Positions 24,151-33,650 of a stretch of DNA of 64,000 bases are shown here, one piece after another. The translations under genes were made by a program, and so were the position numbers. Origin of the DNA: Sanguinoderma infundibulare. Its lineage: Eukaryota > Basidiomycota > Agaricomycetes > Polyporales > Polyporaceae. The notes beneath the pieces are model-generated. The model was not told the DNA's origin. It made no database searches and saw only the letters and a program-made list of their open reading frames with translations. Position 1 is the stretch's first letter. Each line of letters begins with the position of its first letter. Location of the stretch: NCBI GenBank assembly GCA_032821775.1, contig JAVLRN010000001.1, forward strand, positions 4,154,001 through 4,218,000, written 5' to 3'.

Positions 24151-24929
24151 AAATCAGTCCGAAGTTATTCAAGCAACCAGAGTCCGTCTGATTCATGGTC
24201 TGTGACGGGGAACGAAGCAGGCCCTCGTATTCTACTGCACGTACATCTTCAAGTTAGTAGAATTAGTTCAAACGCATCTGGAGATCTGAGGGCAGTATCA
24301 CTCACAATGCGGACCAACACAGACCCGATCCCCACGGTCGACCACCGCTTCAGACGGACTTCCATGGCCCAGGCGGTAGCAGCGGAAGCGGTGCTCGTAC
24401 CGGTCTAGAAGTAAATATAAGCACGTCCTTGTCTGAGCGACAATACTAGGGAGGTGTAACACGGATGTTGTGTACGAAATAGGGAGGGCGCAATCGCACC
24501 TGCCCGAATGTGCTCGCACGAGAGTCAAATTCGTGCATCTGCATGCACCGAACAGACCACTATTCACCGATGGAGTGGGTTGAAAGACAGCCTGGTGAAA
24601 TTCAAGATGCCAGTTGACGCATGCCTGTCAATGCGTTCTTGCTGACCCGAGACTGAAGAAAAGACACGGCGCAGGACGGCAGCACAAGGAGCACAAAATA
24701 TCATGCGTCAACAAGTGTTGAGTTGGGTTGGCGACTAGAGAAAGAGTGGAAATGAGACGACCACGGCATGAGCACCGGCTGCTTTTCCCGACAAATCAAC
24801 CGCCCAAAAACCACATAGCTGTCGTCCTCAAAGATGCGTATTGTTCCACACAGACCTCACGACGAAGTCCGCCGGGTCGGGGTCCCCGACTTTCGAAAGC
24901 GAAGGATTCAGGATGAATTGTACTACGCC

Positions 24930-25365
24930 CGCCAGGAGCGATCAGCACTCCTTGAGTCGACCACAGCGGTAGTACAAGACTCACCAGTGCGGTCGATGCT
25001 AGGGATGAGGTAGAAGCCATTCGCAGGGAGCCCAGTCCAGGCGTCCTCGAAATAGCCTACCGTCCCCGCGGGGTGATCGAGCCAGGCGTACACCCCCACG
25101 CCGCCCTTGGCGGAGAGCGTGAACGTGAGGTCGTCGCCAGACGTAACCTCGATTGCAGGGTCGACAAGCTTGGCCGACGCGGGGCTCATCGGAGTGAACT
25201 GCAGTACATGACGCCTATCAAAAACCTGCCTCGCAGACCGTTCCAGCGAACTCACATATGACTCCTGCGTCACCGTCTTCTTATCGACCTCCGCGGTGAC
25301 GTTCAACAAGAGGAACACGTCCTCCGCAGCCTTCCCCGCAGGAAGGATCGCATCCGACGCCGCGT
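24930..25365 (-). pseudogene. Beta-mannosidase (GH2-type) C-terminal remnant
   Basis: A truncated gene end that reads EDVFLLLNVTAEV, then after a likely intron (about 25210-25256) LQFTPMSPASAKLVDPAIEV and FTLSAKGGVGVYAWLDHPAG, then NGFYLIPSIDRTG. This pattern (a WLDxPAG strand followed by NGF) matches the C-terminal Ig-like region of fungal beta-mannosidases, which trim mannose from plant hemicellulose oligosaccharides. The catalytic domain is absent: homology stops at about 25365, exactly where copy b of the kinase promoter segment begins, so the gene was cut by that rearrangement. Family assignment is from recognition only. Confidence 0.55.
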
Positions 25366-25565
25366 TATTCGAAAACACGCGGTTCAGAGGCGAACATCCG
25401 TGGGCAGCGCCTGGTTCAAGTCAGCACAACCGAGGCCGAGCGGAGCGTACCAGCCGTGTATTGACAATGGGCCCGCGATTCTCTAGACTGCATTGCAACG
25501 TTAGCAACAGCGCATTATACTCGGGCCCGCCTCATACCGGTCGGCATCAACACTCGCACCTTCGC
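25366..25565. repeat. Kinase far-promoter segment, copy b
   Basis: Direct repeat of 23949-24150 at roughly 85-90 percent identity by eye (for example ACGCGGTTCAGAGGCGAACA, GCATTGCAACGTTAGCAACA, CTCGGGCCCGCCTCATA). It abuts the cut edge of the beta-mannosidase remnant and has no kinase beside it. Confidence 0.85.
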
Positions 25566-25724
25566 AGTTGCTTGGTATGAGGTACTAAATATGTTATCAT
25601 TGACGTCCTAACGGTGGTACACAACTGCGGCTGTCGTCGCACGCGTTCCCAGGCAGGGGTGGGTAGAAAGAGACAAGGGGAATCAAATTACTTACTTAGG
25701 AGAACTCTGTGCACCATGATTCAT

Positions 25725-25960
25725 AGGTGGCGCACGGACGGGAGCGACGGGACGAGCCCGTCCCCTAGGCTTGGACACCTAACTTACTGTGAAAACAAAT
25801 CGACGGTTCAAAATGCACGACTCACTGGGGTGGTAGTATGGGGAAAATACTGAGGAAAAAGAGCAGCAGTGCGTTGGTCGTGGGCAGGAGCGTGCCACAA
25901 GGACGGATAAGCAAAGCGATTAAATAATAGTAAATGGCAATTCAAAGTCCGATAAGGTCT
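25725..25960 (-). pseudogene. Internally deleted copy of the F-box gene at 19.5-21.2 kb
   Basis: 25725-25768 (GGTGGCGCACGGACGGGAGC and on) matches the inside of the broken F-box gene at 20393-20440. The adjoining 25770-25960 matches that gene's upstream flank at 21238-21465 (ACTTACTGT, AATGCACGACTCACTGG, TAATTCAAAGTCCGATAA-like words). About 800 bases that separate these two parts in the longer copy are missing, so this is a deletion derivative and cannot encode a protein. Confidence 0.7.
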
Positions 25961-26027
25961 TCATTGTACGGGTCGCAGCCTATCATTCTGAGTGCCACTC
26001 TACTCTGTACTTAACCTTCCCCCAAAC

Positions 26028-26233
26028 TCATGACACAGTAGGCTCCCACTCTGCCAGCCACTCGCCAATCGCCTTCATTCCCTGCTTCTGGACAGCCTTC
26101 ACGGTCGCATCGACTCCATTCTGCATCAACAAGTCTGAGCAGTGGAACCCGTCCGAGATCGCAAGCGGTTGCTCGGCCGTGCTCGGAAAATTCGTGCCAT
26201 CCGCAGCCTTGGTTGCTTCCCCCCAAGGGTCAC
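26028..26233 (-). pseudogene. Peptidase S28-like C-terminal exon
   Basis: One exon preceded by a good acceptor (ATGTAG) and reading GDPWGEATKAADGTNFPSTA, then LAISDGFHCSDL, ending WLAEWEPTVS. In S28 serine peptidases (Pro-Xaa carboxypeptidase/endoprotease family) a DPW motif precedes the catalytic His in an HCSDL context, and both are visible. The Ser and Asp parts of the triad and about 450 upstream residues are missing, with unrelated sequence before 26240. It is a gene fragment unless missing exons lie elsewhere. Confidence 0.55.
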
Positions 26234-26461
26234 CTACATATCGCATAACAAACGAAAACGCAACACAGAGAAATTTACACGTCAGTTCACATCGTTGACA
26301 ACCCCATGCTGGTACGGTACAACTGGTGAAGTACCGTACCACAGAGCGCGCAGAGAGCCTTGTCGAGTCTCACTCCAAAGTCCTGAGGCTTTTCGTGAGC
26401 GTCGTCGCTCGTAAGCTCGAACTACTTGCGCCTCACGAAATAAGAGCACGACGTACTCCCA

Positions 26462-28045
26462 CTACTGCAACTCCTCTCGAACCATGACGGTCCCTATCTC
26501 TTCTGCGCTGAGCTCGACAAGCGACCCGGAGGCTTCCTGATCGGGCCTGACAATTCGCCACGCCTTCCAGTAGAGCCACTTGTCAGGCGGTGTCCAGGTC
26601 CGCCGACCGAGCATGTCCGAGGCGCCGCAGGTGGTCAGGAAGACGTACTCGAGCGTCGGTATGGCGCGGAGGAGCATGGTTGCGGCCGGATGGAGGTCGC
26701 CCTCGCGCGCGGTGCTCACAAAGTCTTCTGGGAAGACGGCGTTCGGCTGCGGCCGCGTGGGCGTCGACACGCCCTGGGAGACTCTGACTCTGTAGTAGAA
26801 AATGATGCGGAGGTGCGTGAGGCGGACGTGTTTCATCGAGTTGGCTAGCATGTCCTGCAGTGGCGCGCGATGTCAGATCGATCGACCAGTGGGTATGCAA
26901 AATATATGTGGATCTTCAGTACGTACCATGAAATGATGCCAGCGGACATGGTCGGTCGCCTGTGTATCATTGGGCGGTCGGTGTTCGATGTCGAAGTCGA
27001 AGAACATGACCAGATGTGTTAGCCTGTCCGCTACTCCTGGAGGGAAGATCCCGTTCAAGGGAAACAAAGAGTGGGACACCGACAGGTGGAAGTGAAGATG
27101 TTGAGGGAAGCCTTGATGGAGAATGTCCACCAGATACCATGGGATAAATCCTAAGGGGGTAATGTCCATGCGATGGATGGGGCATTGGAGGGCCATCACG
27201 AAGGCCACAGCGGCACTGCAAACGACATGATCCAACTGCGACCAACTATGAGTCGTCTGCGCCTCCTTGTTTCCTTCTCGTAAGGCTCGGTGAGTGTGGC
27301 CTGGCCAGTCTTCCAAGTCGCGGATAACGAGGGTGCCGTCCAGGTTCGGGAATAGTTGCAGCAGGACGTCGAGCTGTGCAGATCCAGAGATGGACTCGAC
27401 CTCGAGGGATCGCAATGACGAGAACCGTCTCTTCACATCAGAGGGGAAGATGTCGAGGGCGAGGTCCTCCAACTGGAGGACCTCAAGCGTGGGGGCGAAA
27501 TGGGCAAGCTTGTCGTGGATGTAGCTTGCGGAAATCTCTCCGGGGCCATATGCTTCGATGCGGAGATGTCGGAGCGGGGAATGTAAAGCGGACAGAAGCT
27601 TGTACACACCGTGGTGATCGAAGCAAGCGAAGACGGACAATTCTCGTAGAGTAGTTTTCTTTCCGACAGCGGTGATGAAGAAGTCGCCAAATGTAATGGA
27701 AAAGGAGAGGTACTGGAGGCATGTTGCGGCTGCCAAGAGGGCTACGAGATGCTGTTTCTCTAAAGGGCCGCATTGGAAGTACCGAAGTTCGAGTCCGTAT
27801 ATGTATGGGGCGCGGGCAGCGGTGTGGGCAAAAACGAACCTGTGGAACGTGCCGACTGACTGGGCGTCCGACAGTACGACAGGAGACATCCTGAGACACC
27901 GCTGCAACGCGGGTTTTCTCAAGGCAGAGCAGGTGGATGCAAAAGAGAGCACGTCTGAGACATTGGTAAGGCAATCGCAGACCAGAAGAAGGACGTCGAA
28001 GTTCAATCGGGGTTGTCGATTGGCACGGGGATCGGTTGATTGCAT
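26462..28045 (-). CDS. F-box protein with leucine-rich repeats
   Basis: Putative SCF ubiquitin-ligase substrate receptor, 503 residues, exons 28045-26927 and 26854-26462 (phase 0 intron, GTACGT donor, CTGCAG acceptor). F-box-like N-terminus: LNFDVLLLVCDCLTNVSDVL then FASTCSALRKPALQRCLRMS. After that come irregular leucine-rich segments (LRELSVFACFDHHGVYKLL, LRHLRIEAYG, LEVLQLEDLALDIFPSDV, LRSLEVESISG, TLEYVFLTTCGA). This layout is typical of the large, fast-evolving F-box families of Agaricomycetes. The start is chosen at the Met of MQSTDPRANRQ because the broken paralogue at 36430 begins the same way. An open frame continues upstream to 28177, and a GTAAGA donor at about 28105 with a TAG acceptor near 28046 suggests a leader intron. 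It has two degenerate relatives in the window. Confidence 0.8.
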
Positions 28046-28869
28046 GCTACGTGTGTTGTCTGTCCATCTATTAGGCACTTTCTCCAAGCGAAACATAAAT
28101 CTTACCTGCAGTGAGTGGCTGTTTCCTTGTTGGCAACGTTGTCGCGAATCGTTCTGAGAATGTTGGTAGTGCTTCACGAAGCGGGAACAAGGAACGTATG
28201 TTGGTCAAGAGGAGGAGGGCAGGACTTGGAGAAGAAGTTGATAGGATAGACGCACAGGCTTGCGTGGGGTCTTATACGAAAACGAAGGACGGTGATATAT
28301 GAGCCTGATGCAAAGAGGCAGTATCTCACGTACAAAGGCGTTTGTGCTCCAGAAACTCGAGAAGCACGCAAAATGCGATGTTCCCCCACGTTTCGGCGGC
28401 ACTGAAGGTGCCAATCAACGTACCGCAGTGAAAAAATAGAGTGCGATTGGCCTGCAGCACAACGAATGGCGCGGAGACAACGATGCTGCGGTGATGAGCG
28501 GCGACGACCTGCATTGCGGAGGTCGAGGCCGGGTTTGGATGTGTCACAGACCTACCAATAAGTGAGCCTCGTGTGGTTCATAAGATCGTCGATGGCACGT
28601 ACAGGTACAAAGGACCGATGGTACACGTTTATAATCGGCCTCATCTAGTTGGGCTGGACGACGCCGAGCGTCGAGAAAGAGCTGCTGCTTGAAGTGCTTG
28701 CCCGGTCGGCGGTCCCGCCGGAGAAATCCGGAAGCGACAGACGCGCGAGTCCATGGCGCCCGGGCCTGTCCCAACCACACCCTCTCTTCACCACGCCCGT
28801 TGTGACTTATGACCGCCCTCCTCCCCCCTCAGCAAGGTCATTTAAGGTCTGCCTAGTAAGGACAAGTTG

Positions 28870-28935
28870 TGACTCACATGTCCTCTATGCTCTTTGCAGG
28901 CCGAGGACAAGAAGGAGGGCAAAACGAAGTCGACA
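28870..28935 (+). other. Fragment like intron 1/exon 2 of the zinc-finger gene
   Basis: CTATGCTCTTTGCAGGCCGA followed by GGACAAGAAGGAGGGCAAAA resembles 37080-37120 of the C2H2 gene, including the acceptor and the Lys/Glu-rich start of exon 2. The finger itself does not follow. The match is short and the identity is judged by eye. Confidence 0.3.
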
Positions 28936-29578
28936 TTTGGGAGAAGAAGACGCTAAATCGATACTCGACTGGAGGTGTCCTGCCAATGGTCCACGCCTTA
29001 CGAATTCCGGCCGCGCCATCACACGCGTTTGTATCTTTCTCTCGTGTTCATGGAGCATCTTCACCGAAGTTCCAGGGAGACGCTTCCGATGGCACTAGCT
29101 TTGTACAGCGTGCCGTCGGAAGTGGTGGCGATCGGGACTGAGTCTGTTGGTCGACATTGCGAACTGCATACTTACTCTGCTGTTGAATACCCTCGGACCT
29201 CCCAGATCCATATTTCTCAATGGTGGTGGGTTGTACGGTATGCGCGATTCGATCCCTCTAGCTTCATCCTCTTTGAATATTGGAGTTCCTCTAATAAGCT
29301 CCTCAGGATCCCGTCTGCGACGATCAGGGTTACAGCAGACACTGCGATAAAACAGGCCCAATTTCCATGTTCCGTCGCTCGCATTCCAGTCCGGTCTGAG
29401 GAATCGCGGCTGTATGCACATGGTACGCACTGCTTTCCTTCGGTTGTGTTGACCTAGACCTTCGGAAGGGAGCTCTGCCACCGGGTGTCCTCCTTCGAAC
29501 CGCGAGTTTTCGGCAAATTTTCTCAAGTCCACGATCATATAGTGGGCCTCTTTGAGAGGGTTGGGGGGTCGAAAATGG

Positions 29579-29587
29579 TATAAAAGG
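29579..29587 (+). promoter_or_regulatory. TATA box of kinase copy 2
   Basis: TATAAAAGG located 158 bases before the start codon, in the position equivalent to that of copy 1. Confidence 0.65.
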
Positions 29588-29736
29588 AGCCCTTTTTTCG
29601 AGCCAAGTCCCCCATCCTTCGTCCTCGTTCCTGGTGAACGTACCCCTTTCGCACCATCAGCCTTCTTCCATTTGCTTAGAACTTTTACGTCCTCTTCTTA
29701 CCCTTTATCATCCTTACCACCCTTCGATACCCTATC

Positions 29737-31152
29737 ATGGCCGCTTCCAACATCGCGCCCGACTTGACCGGCTGCTTCGTCGAAGACCGCTACGAGCTCG
29801 TCGAGATGCTCGGCTCTGGCTCGTTCGGAGTCGTCTACAAGGCCATTGACCTCGACGACTCTGACGGCAGTGTCGTCGCCGTGAAGGTCATCAGTAAGGC
29901 AGATTGGAACGACGACGAACTCTCCCAAATCCAGCATGAGGTCGCCCTCCACAGCATCGTCGCGGACAACCAGGGTGTCGTCACTCTCATCGACGCTTTC
30001 GACGACGCGAGATATTGCTACATCGTCCTCGAGCTCTGTCGAGGCGGCGACCTGTTCGAGCAGATCATGTACAAGAAGTCGTATGTCCGTAACGATGAGC
30101 GTCTCCGGGGGGCATTCCTCTCGCTTGTGGACGCGGTGCAGGCGTGCCACGACGCGGGGATCGCCCACCGGGACCTCAAGCCGGAGAACGTCCTGACCAA
30201 TGAGGACGGCTCCAAGTGTTACCTGGCAGACTTCGGTCTTGCTACGGACAAACCCATGGTGTGGGAGCACGGCGTTGGGTCGTCGCTCTACAAGAGCCCT
30301 GGTACGTTCCATCTGATCTCGACTTTTCTGGGTCAAAACGCGCTGATACGTCTCTCCGCAGAGTGTATCGGTGAGATGACCAGCTGGAAGTCATACGACC
30401 CATACCTCAGCGACCTCTGGGCCTTGGGGATCATCCTCCTCAACATGGTCACGGGCGAGAACCTGTGGTTGAAGGCGACGTCCGGGGACGCCGACTTCTG
30501 TCGATTCCTCAGCGACCCAGACTTCCTCTTCGACGCGTACCCGATGTCCACGGGCGCGCAAGCCATCATCCAAGGCCTCCTGCAGCTCGACCCCGCACAC
30601 CGCATTAGCCTCGACACCCTCCGGCAAGCGATTTTGTCGCTCGACACGTTCTTCCGTCCGTCGTCCCAGTTCACCCGGGACGCCGTTCTCGAGCATGAGC
30701 ACACCACCACCGGGTCCGCGGCGGAGACTTCGTCGGCCTTTGCGTCGGAGCCCGAGTCCGGGTACGAGGCCGAGGCCGAGTACGAGAACGAGTATGAGTA
30801 CGAGTCGATGACTACTAGGGCATCCGCGTTTGATATCCCGTGCGCTGCTCTGGAGCCTGATGTCCGGATCGCCCGGGATTGCTCAGCCGGCTCTGCCGTC
30901 GACTCGTACCCTCCCTCTCCCTCTTCCTCTTGGTCCCGCTCATACTCGAGTTTGTGTGCTTCGTGTGTGGCTTCGTTCGAGGAGTACATGCCCACGCCGG
31001 AGGACACAATCGCCCCCAAGGCTGATCTCATGTGGGACCAAGGTCACCACAAGGACGCCTGGGGCTATGAGAGCTGGCAGCCGGGCGAGATTGCCCAGAT
31101 GATCATGGCTCAGTACAGCCACCGTCAGGTGCAATACTACGACGTGTTCTGA
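29737..31152 (+). CDS. Ser/Thr protein kinase, Ran1/Sks1-like (copy 2)
   Basis: Paralogue of the kinase at 22.4-23.8 kb, 451 residues, exons 29737-30301 and 30362-31152 with the intron at the same place. All catalytic landmarks are present: GSGSFGVVYKA, VAVKVISK, HRDLKPEN, DFGLA, GSSLYKSPE and DLWALGIIL. The C-lobe text (FCRFLSDPDFLFDAYPMS, LQLDPAHRISLDTLRQAI) has the Ran1/Sks1-group flavour. The tail is acidic, with EAEAEYENEYEYES, then Ser-rich, and ends RQVQYYDVF like copy 1. The intron is 60 bases and stop-free, so an unspliced transcript would still read through. Both copies look functional; the most visible divergence is in the Ser and acidic runs of the tail. Confidence 0.87.
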   Translation: MAASNIAPDLTGCFVEDRYELVEMLGSGSFGVVYKAIDLDDSDGSVVAVKVISKADWNDDELSQIQHEVALHSIVADNQGVVTLIDAFDDARYCYIVLELCRGGDLFEQIMYKKSYVRNDERLRGAFLSLVDAVQACHDAGIAHRDLKPENVLTNEDGSKCYLADFGLATDKPMVWEHGVGSSLYKSPGTFHLISTFLGQNALIRLSAECIGEMTSWKSYDPYLSDLWALGIILLNMVTGENLWLKATSGDADFCRFLSDPDFLFDAYPMSTGAQAIIQGLLQLDPAHRISLDTLRQAILSLDTFFRPSSQFTRDAVLEHEHTTTGSAAETSSAFASEPESGYEAEAEYENEYEYESMTTRASAFDIPCAALEPDVRIARDCSAGSAVDSYPPSPSSSWSRSYSSLCASCVASFEEYMPTPEDTIAPKADLMWDQGHHKDAWGYESWQPGEIAQMIMAQYSHRQVQYYDVF

Positions 31153-31380
31153 ACCGAGTGGGGGTGAGTGCCGCAGTTCGTCTCGTACCATCCTGTACGT
31201 TGCTGACCTAGCCCTTCAGGTCCGGACGTTATTACGTACCGCTCCTGCCTCCCCTCTACCCCATTTCAGTTTGTTCTCGGACTCGGACGGACACTGCGCG
31301 TCCTCCGTCTACCATTCGTCATATAGGCGATGCAGGCACCTCTTATATGGCACAGTAGAGTAGAGTTTCGGTTTCGGTTT

Positions 31381-32515
31381 TCGGACACGGACATGGAATT
31401 AGGACACTCGCATAATGCATTGACGTTTTTTCGTATATGAACCCCGTTGTATCAACACCAATACCACCACAATGCGAATATTCGAGCACTGATCAGTAGG
31501 CAAATGAGATTAAGTTCGATAGGGCAGCATCTCCTACAAAAAGAGTGCGATGTTAGCTGTCGGCGTGTATTGCGAGCAGGGAAATGCATACTAGTAAAGG
31601 AAAGGAACCTGAAGATGAAGGAAAGTCACGATGAGTGTGCTTAATGGGAGAGGTGTCTGGGCCGCACCCTGGACGCCCTGCAGCACCAATAAGCCAATAT
31701 ACGACGCGTTGTCGTCAGAGTGGAGGTACACCCGCTTGAGGGTGCGCGTCCCTGAGTGTGACGGTGCCGATGCCAGTGGGGGAGCCGCGGCGAGTGAGGG
31801 TGATGGGCAGCGTGACTCATATACAGAAGAAAGCCAAACGGTAGTCGATCGGTGGGAGCTGCGTGGTTGCGCTCGCGCTCCGGGACGCACTCGGACTGTT
31901 GGAGTCGTGATGTCGCAGGATGCGACTTCGTTTTTGAGAACCGGGCCACAAGCCTTCTTAGATGGGGGATAAAGGAGGAGGTAACCGACGACGCGGGAGT
32001 AGATGGTATGGACGTTGTTGCCCGCTTCGACCGCCGCCTTCTCCGCCGGGAGTACGACAGCAGTATACAAGCTCAGAGAAATCGGGTTGTCTTGTGGCAG
32101 TATTCCTCCGGCTTGATCTCTCGGAGGTAACTCAGTCATTGGCGGAACGAGCGGATGGTGGTTCAAGCTCAAGCATTACCAGGCCTTTGATCCGAGACCA
32201 GTGAGATCACGGCCGGGCAGGGCAGGCGACCCGCGATAACTGCAATGCGAGTACTTCGTCCGACGGCGAGACGTTATAATGCAAAGGCACGACAACCACA
32301 CATGTGTATTGATTAGCTTTGCTCTAAACGAACGTGACAACTGTCTATAATATAGATCAAACCACCGGGTCCTCGCAACAGAGTTGTGAGGACTAGCTCC
32401 GGGGTTCGAGCGTCGGGAACTTGAAACTTGAAGAAAAAGGAGGGTGGGAATGTTGTGAGCGACTTTTTAGGCAGGCGTGCTAAGTCGGGGTATTGCCCAT
32501 CACGCCACGGCGACC
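31381..32515. other. Intergenic, no convincing gene
   Basis: A minus-strand open frame at 31591-32172 (193 codons) has no domain, no splice context and a composition shift mid-way; I do not call it. Nothing else recognisable was found. Confidence 0.5.
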
Positions 32516-33530
32516 TCAGAAGTGGGGAGGCGGCGGGGGGCCCTGAGGCGGGGGAGGGCCCTGAGGCGGGTGAGGCCCCGGCGGAGGAGGACCTGCGCGA
32601 GCCGCATGGGGAGGCGGCGGAGGGCCCTGGGGCGGGTGAGGCCCCTGAGGCGGGGGAGGACCCTGAGGGTGAGGCCCCGGCGGAGGAGGAGCAGCCTCAC
32701 GGGCCGCGTGGGGAGGCGGCGTCGGGCCCTGGGGAGGGTGAGGGCCCTGAGGCGGGGGAGGGCCCTGAGGGTGAGGCCCCGGCGGAGGAGGACCTGCGCG
32801 AGCCGCATGAGGAGGCGGCGGAGAGCCCTGGGGCGGGTGAGGCCCCTGAGGCGGGGGAGGACCCTGAGGGTGAGGCCCCGGCGGAGGAGGACCTGCGCGA
32901 GCCGCGTGGGGAGGCGGCGTCGGGCCCTGGGGAGGGTGAGGGCCCTGAGGAGGGTGAGGGCCCTGAGGCGGGGGAGGACCCTGAGGGTGAGGGCCCGGCG
33001 GAGGAGGAGCAGCCTCACGAGCCGCATGGGGAGGCGGGGGAGGGCCCTGAGGCGGGTGGGGGCCCTGAGGGGGGCGAGGTCCCGGGGGAGGAGGACCTGC
33101 GCGAGCCGCGTGGGGAGGCGGCGGCGGACCCTGGGGCGGGTGGGGACCCTGAGGGTGAGGCCCCGGCGGAGGAGGAGGACCTGCACGAGCCGCGTGGGGA
33201 GGCGGCGGCGGGCCCTGGGGCGGGTGAGGGCCCTGGGGCGGGTGAGGCCCCGGCGGAGGAGGACCTGCGCGAGCCGCGTGGGGAGGCGGCGGGCCCTGGG
33301 GCCGGGGAGGCGGCGGCAAACCAGGCAGACCCGGCGGGGGCGGAGGAGCAGCCTCACGAGCGTACACCGCGAGCGACCTGCAGAACAAAAAATGTGTCCG
33401 TGAGCACAGGCAAACAGGGCTCGGAGGGAGGAAAAGCTGGAACGCACCCGTCGTTGCGGGCTTCGAACGGGAGCCCGTACCCGCTCATGGCGAGCGCGGC
33501 GAGAGCGTACAGGATGGCAGCAGACCGCAT
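32516..33530 (-). CDS. Secreted proline-rich repeat protein
   Basis: 314-residue protein, exons 33530-33448 and 33377-32516 (phase 2 intron, GTGCGT donor, CTGCAG acceptor). Exon 1 encodes a clear signal peptide (MRSAAILYALAALAMSGYGL) and a short leader PFEARNDG. The mature part is almost only Pro, Gly, His, Gln and Ala, built from eight units that each end in PPPHAAR followed by AG or EAA, with internal PPPPGPHPQG and PHPQGPP-like blocks; the end is PPPPPHF. Such proteins are extracellular and wall-associated or adhesive in other fungi, but no function is established here. Strand choice rests on the signal peptide, the intron and a TATA box 111-120 bases upstream. The repeats are so GC-rich that other frames are also open. 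Confidence 0.72.
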
Positions 33531-33640
33531 TTTGGAGACTGCAAGGTTTGTTGGGTAGCTGAGACTTTTCAGAGAGCGTGTGTCAGGAGCAGGTGGAGTG
33601 CAACGACGACCGGTTGATGTTTGGAGGTTACGACTGGACG

Positions 33641-33650
33641 GACTTTTATA
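33641..33650 (-). promoter_or_regulatory. TATA box of the proline-rich protein gene
   Basis: TATAAAAGTC on the minus strand, upstream of the signal-peptide start codon. It supports minus-strand transcription of the repeat gene. Confidence 0.6.

Larger units (their letters stand above)
29340..31380. repeat. Inverted duplication, arm 2 (Ran1-like kinase block)
   Basis: Inverted partner of 22200-24150. It begins with the diverged far-promoter segment (29340-29535), continues through TATA box, kinase gene and 3' flank, and ends at about 31380 within a CCGAAAACCGAAAC-type stretch (minus strand) shared with 22205. Confidence 0.85.

Noticed and set aside
31591..32172. 193-codon minus-strand gene
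   Set aside because: No motif, no splice signals and inconsistent composition. Probably a chance frame in GC-rich DNA.
32428..33558. 376-codon acidic plus-strand frame (EAPAEEDL-type repeats) over the proline-rich gene
   Set aside because: The GC-rich repeat keeps several frames open. The minus strand has a signal peptide, a spliced frame and a TATA box; the plus frame has none of these.
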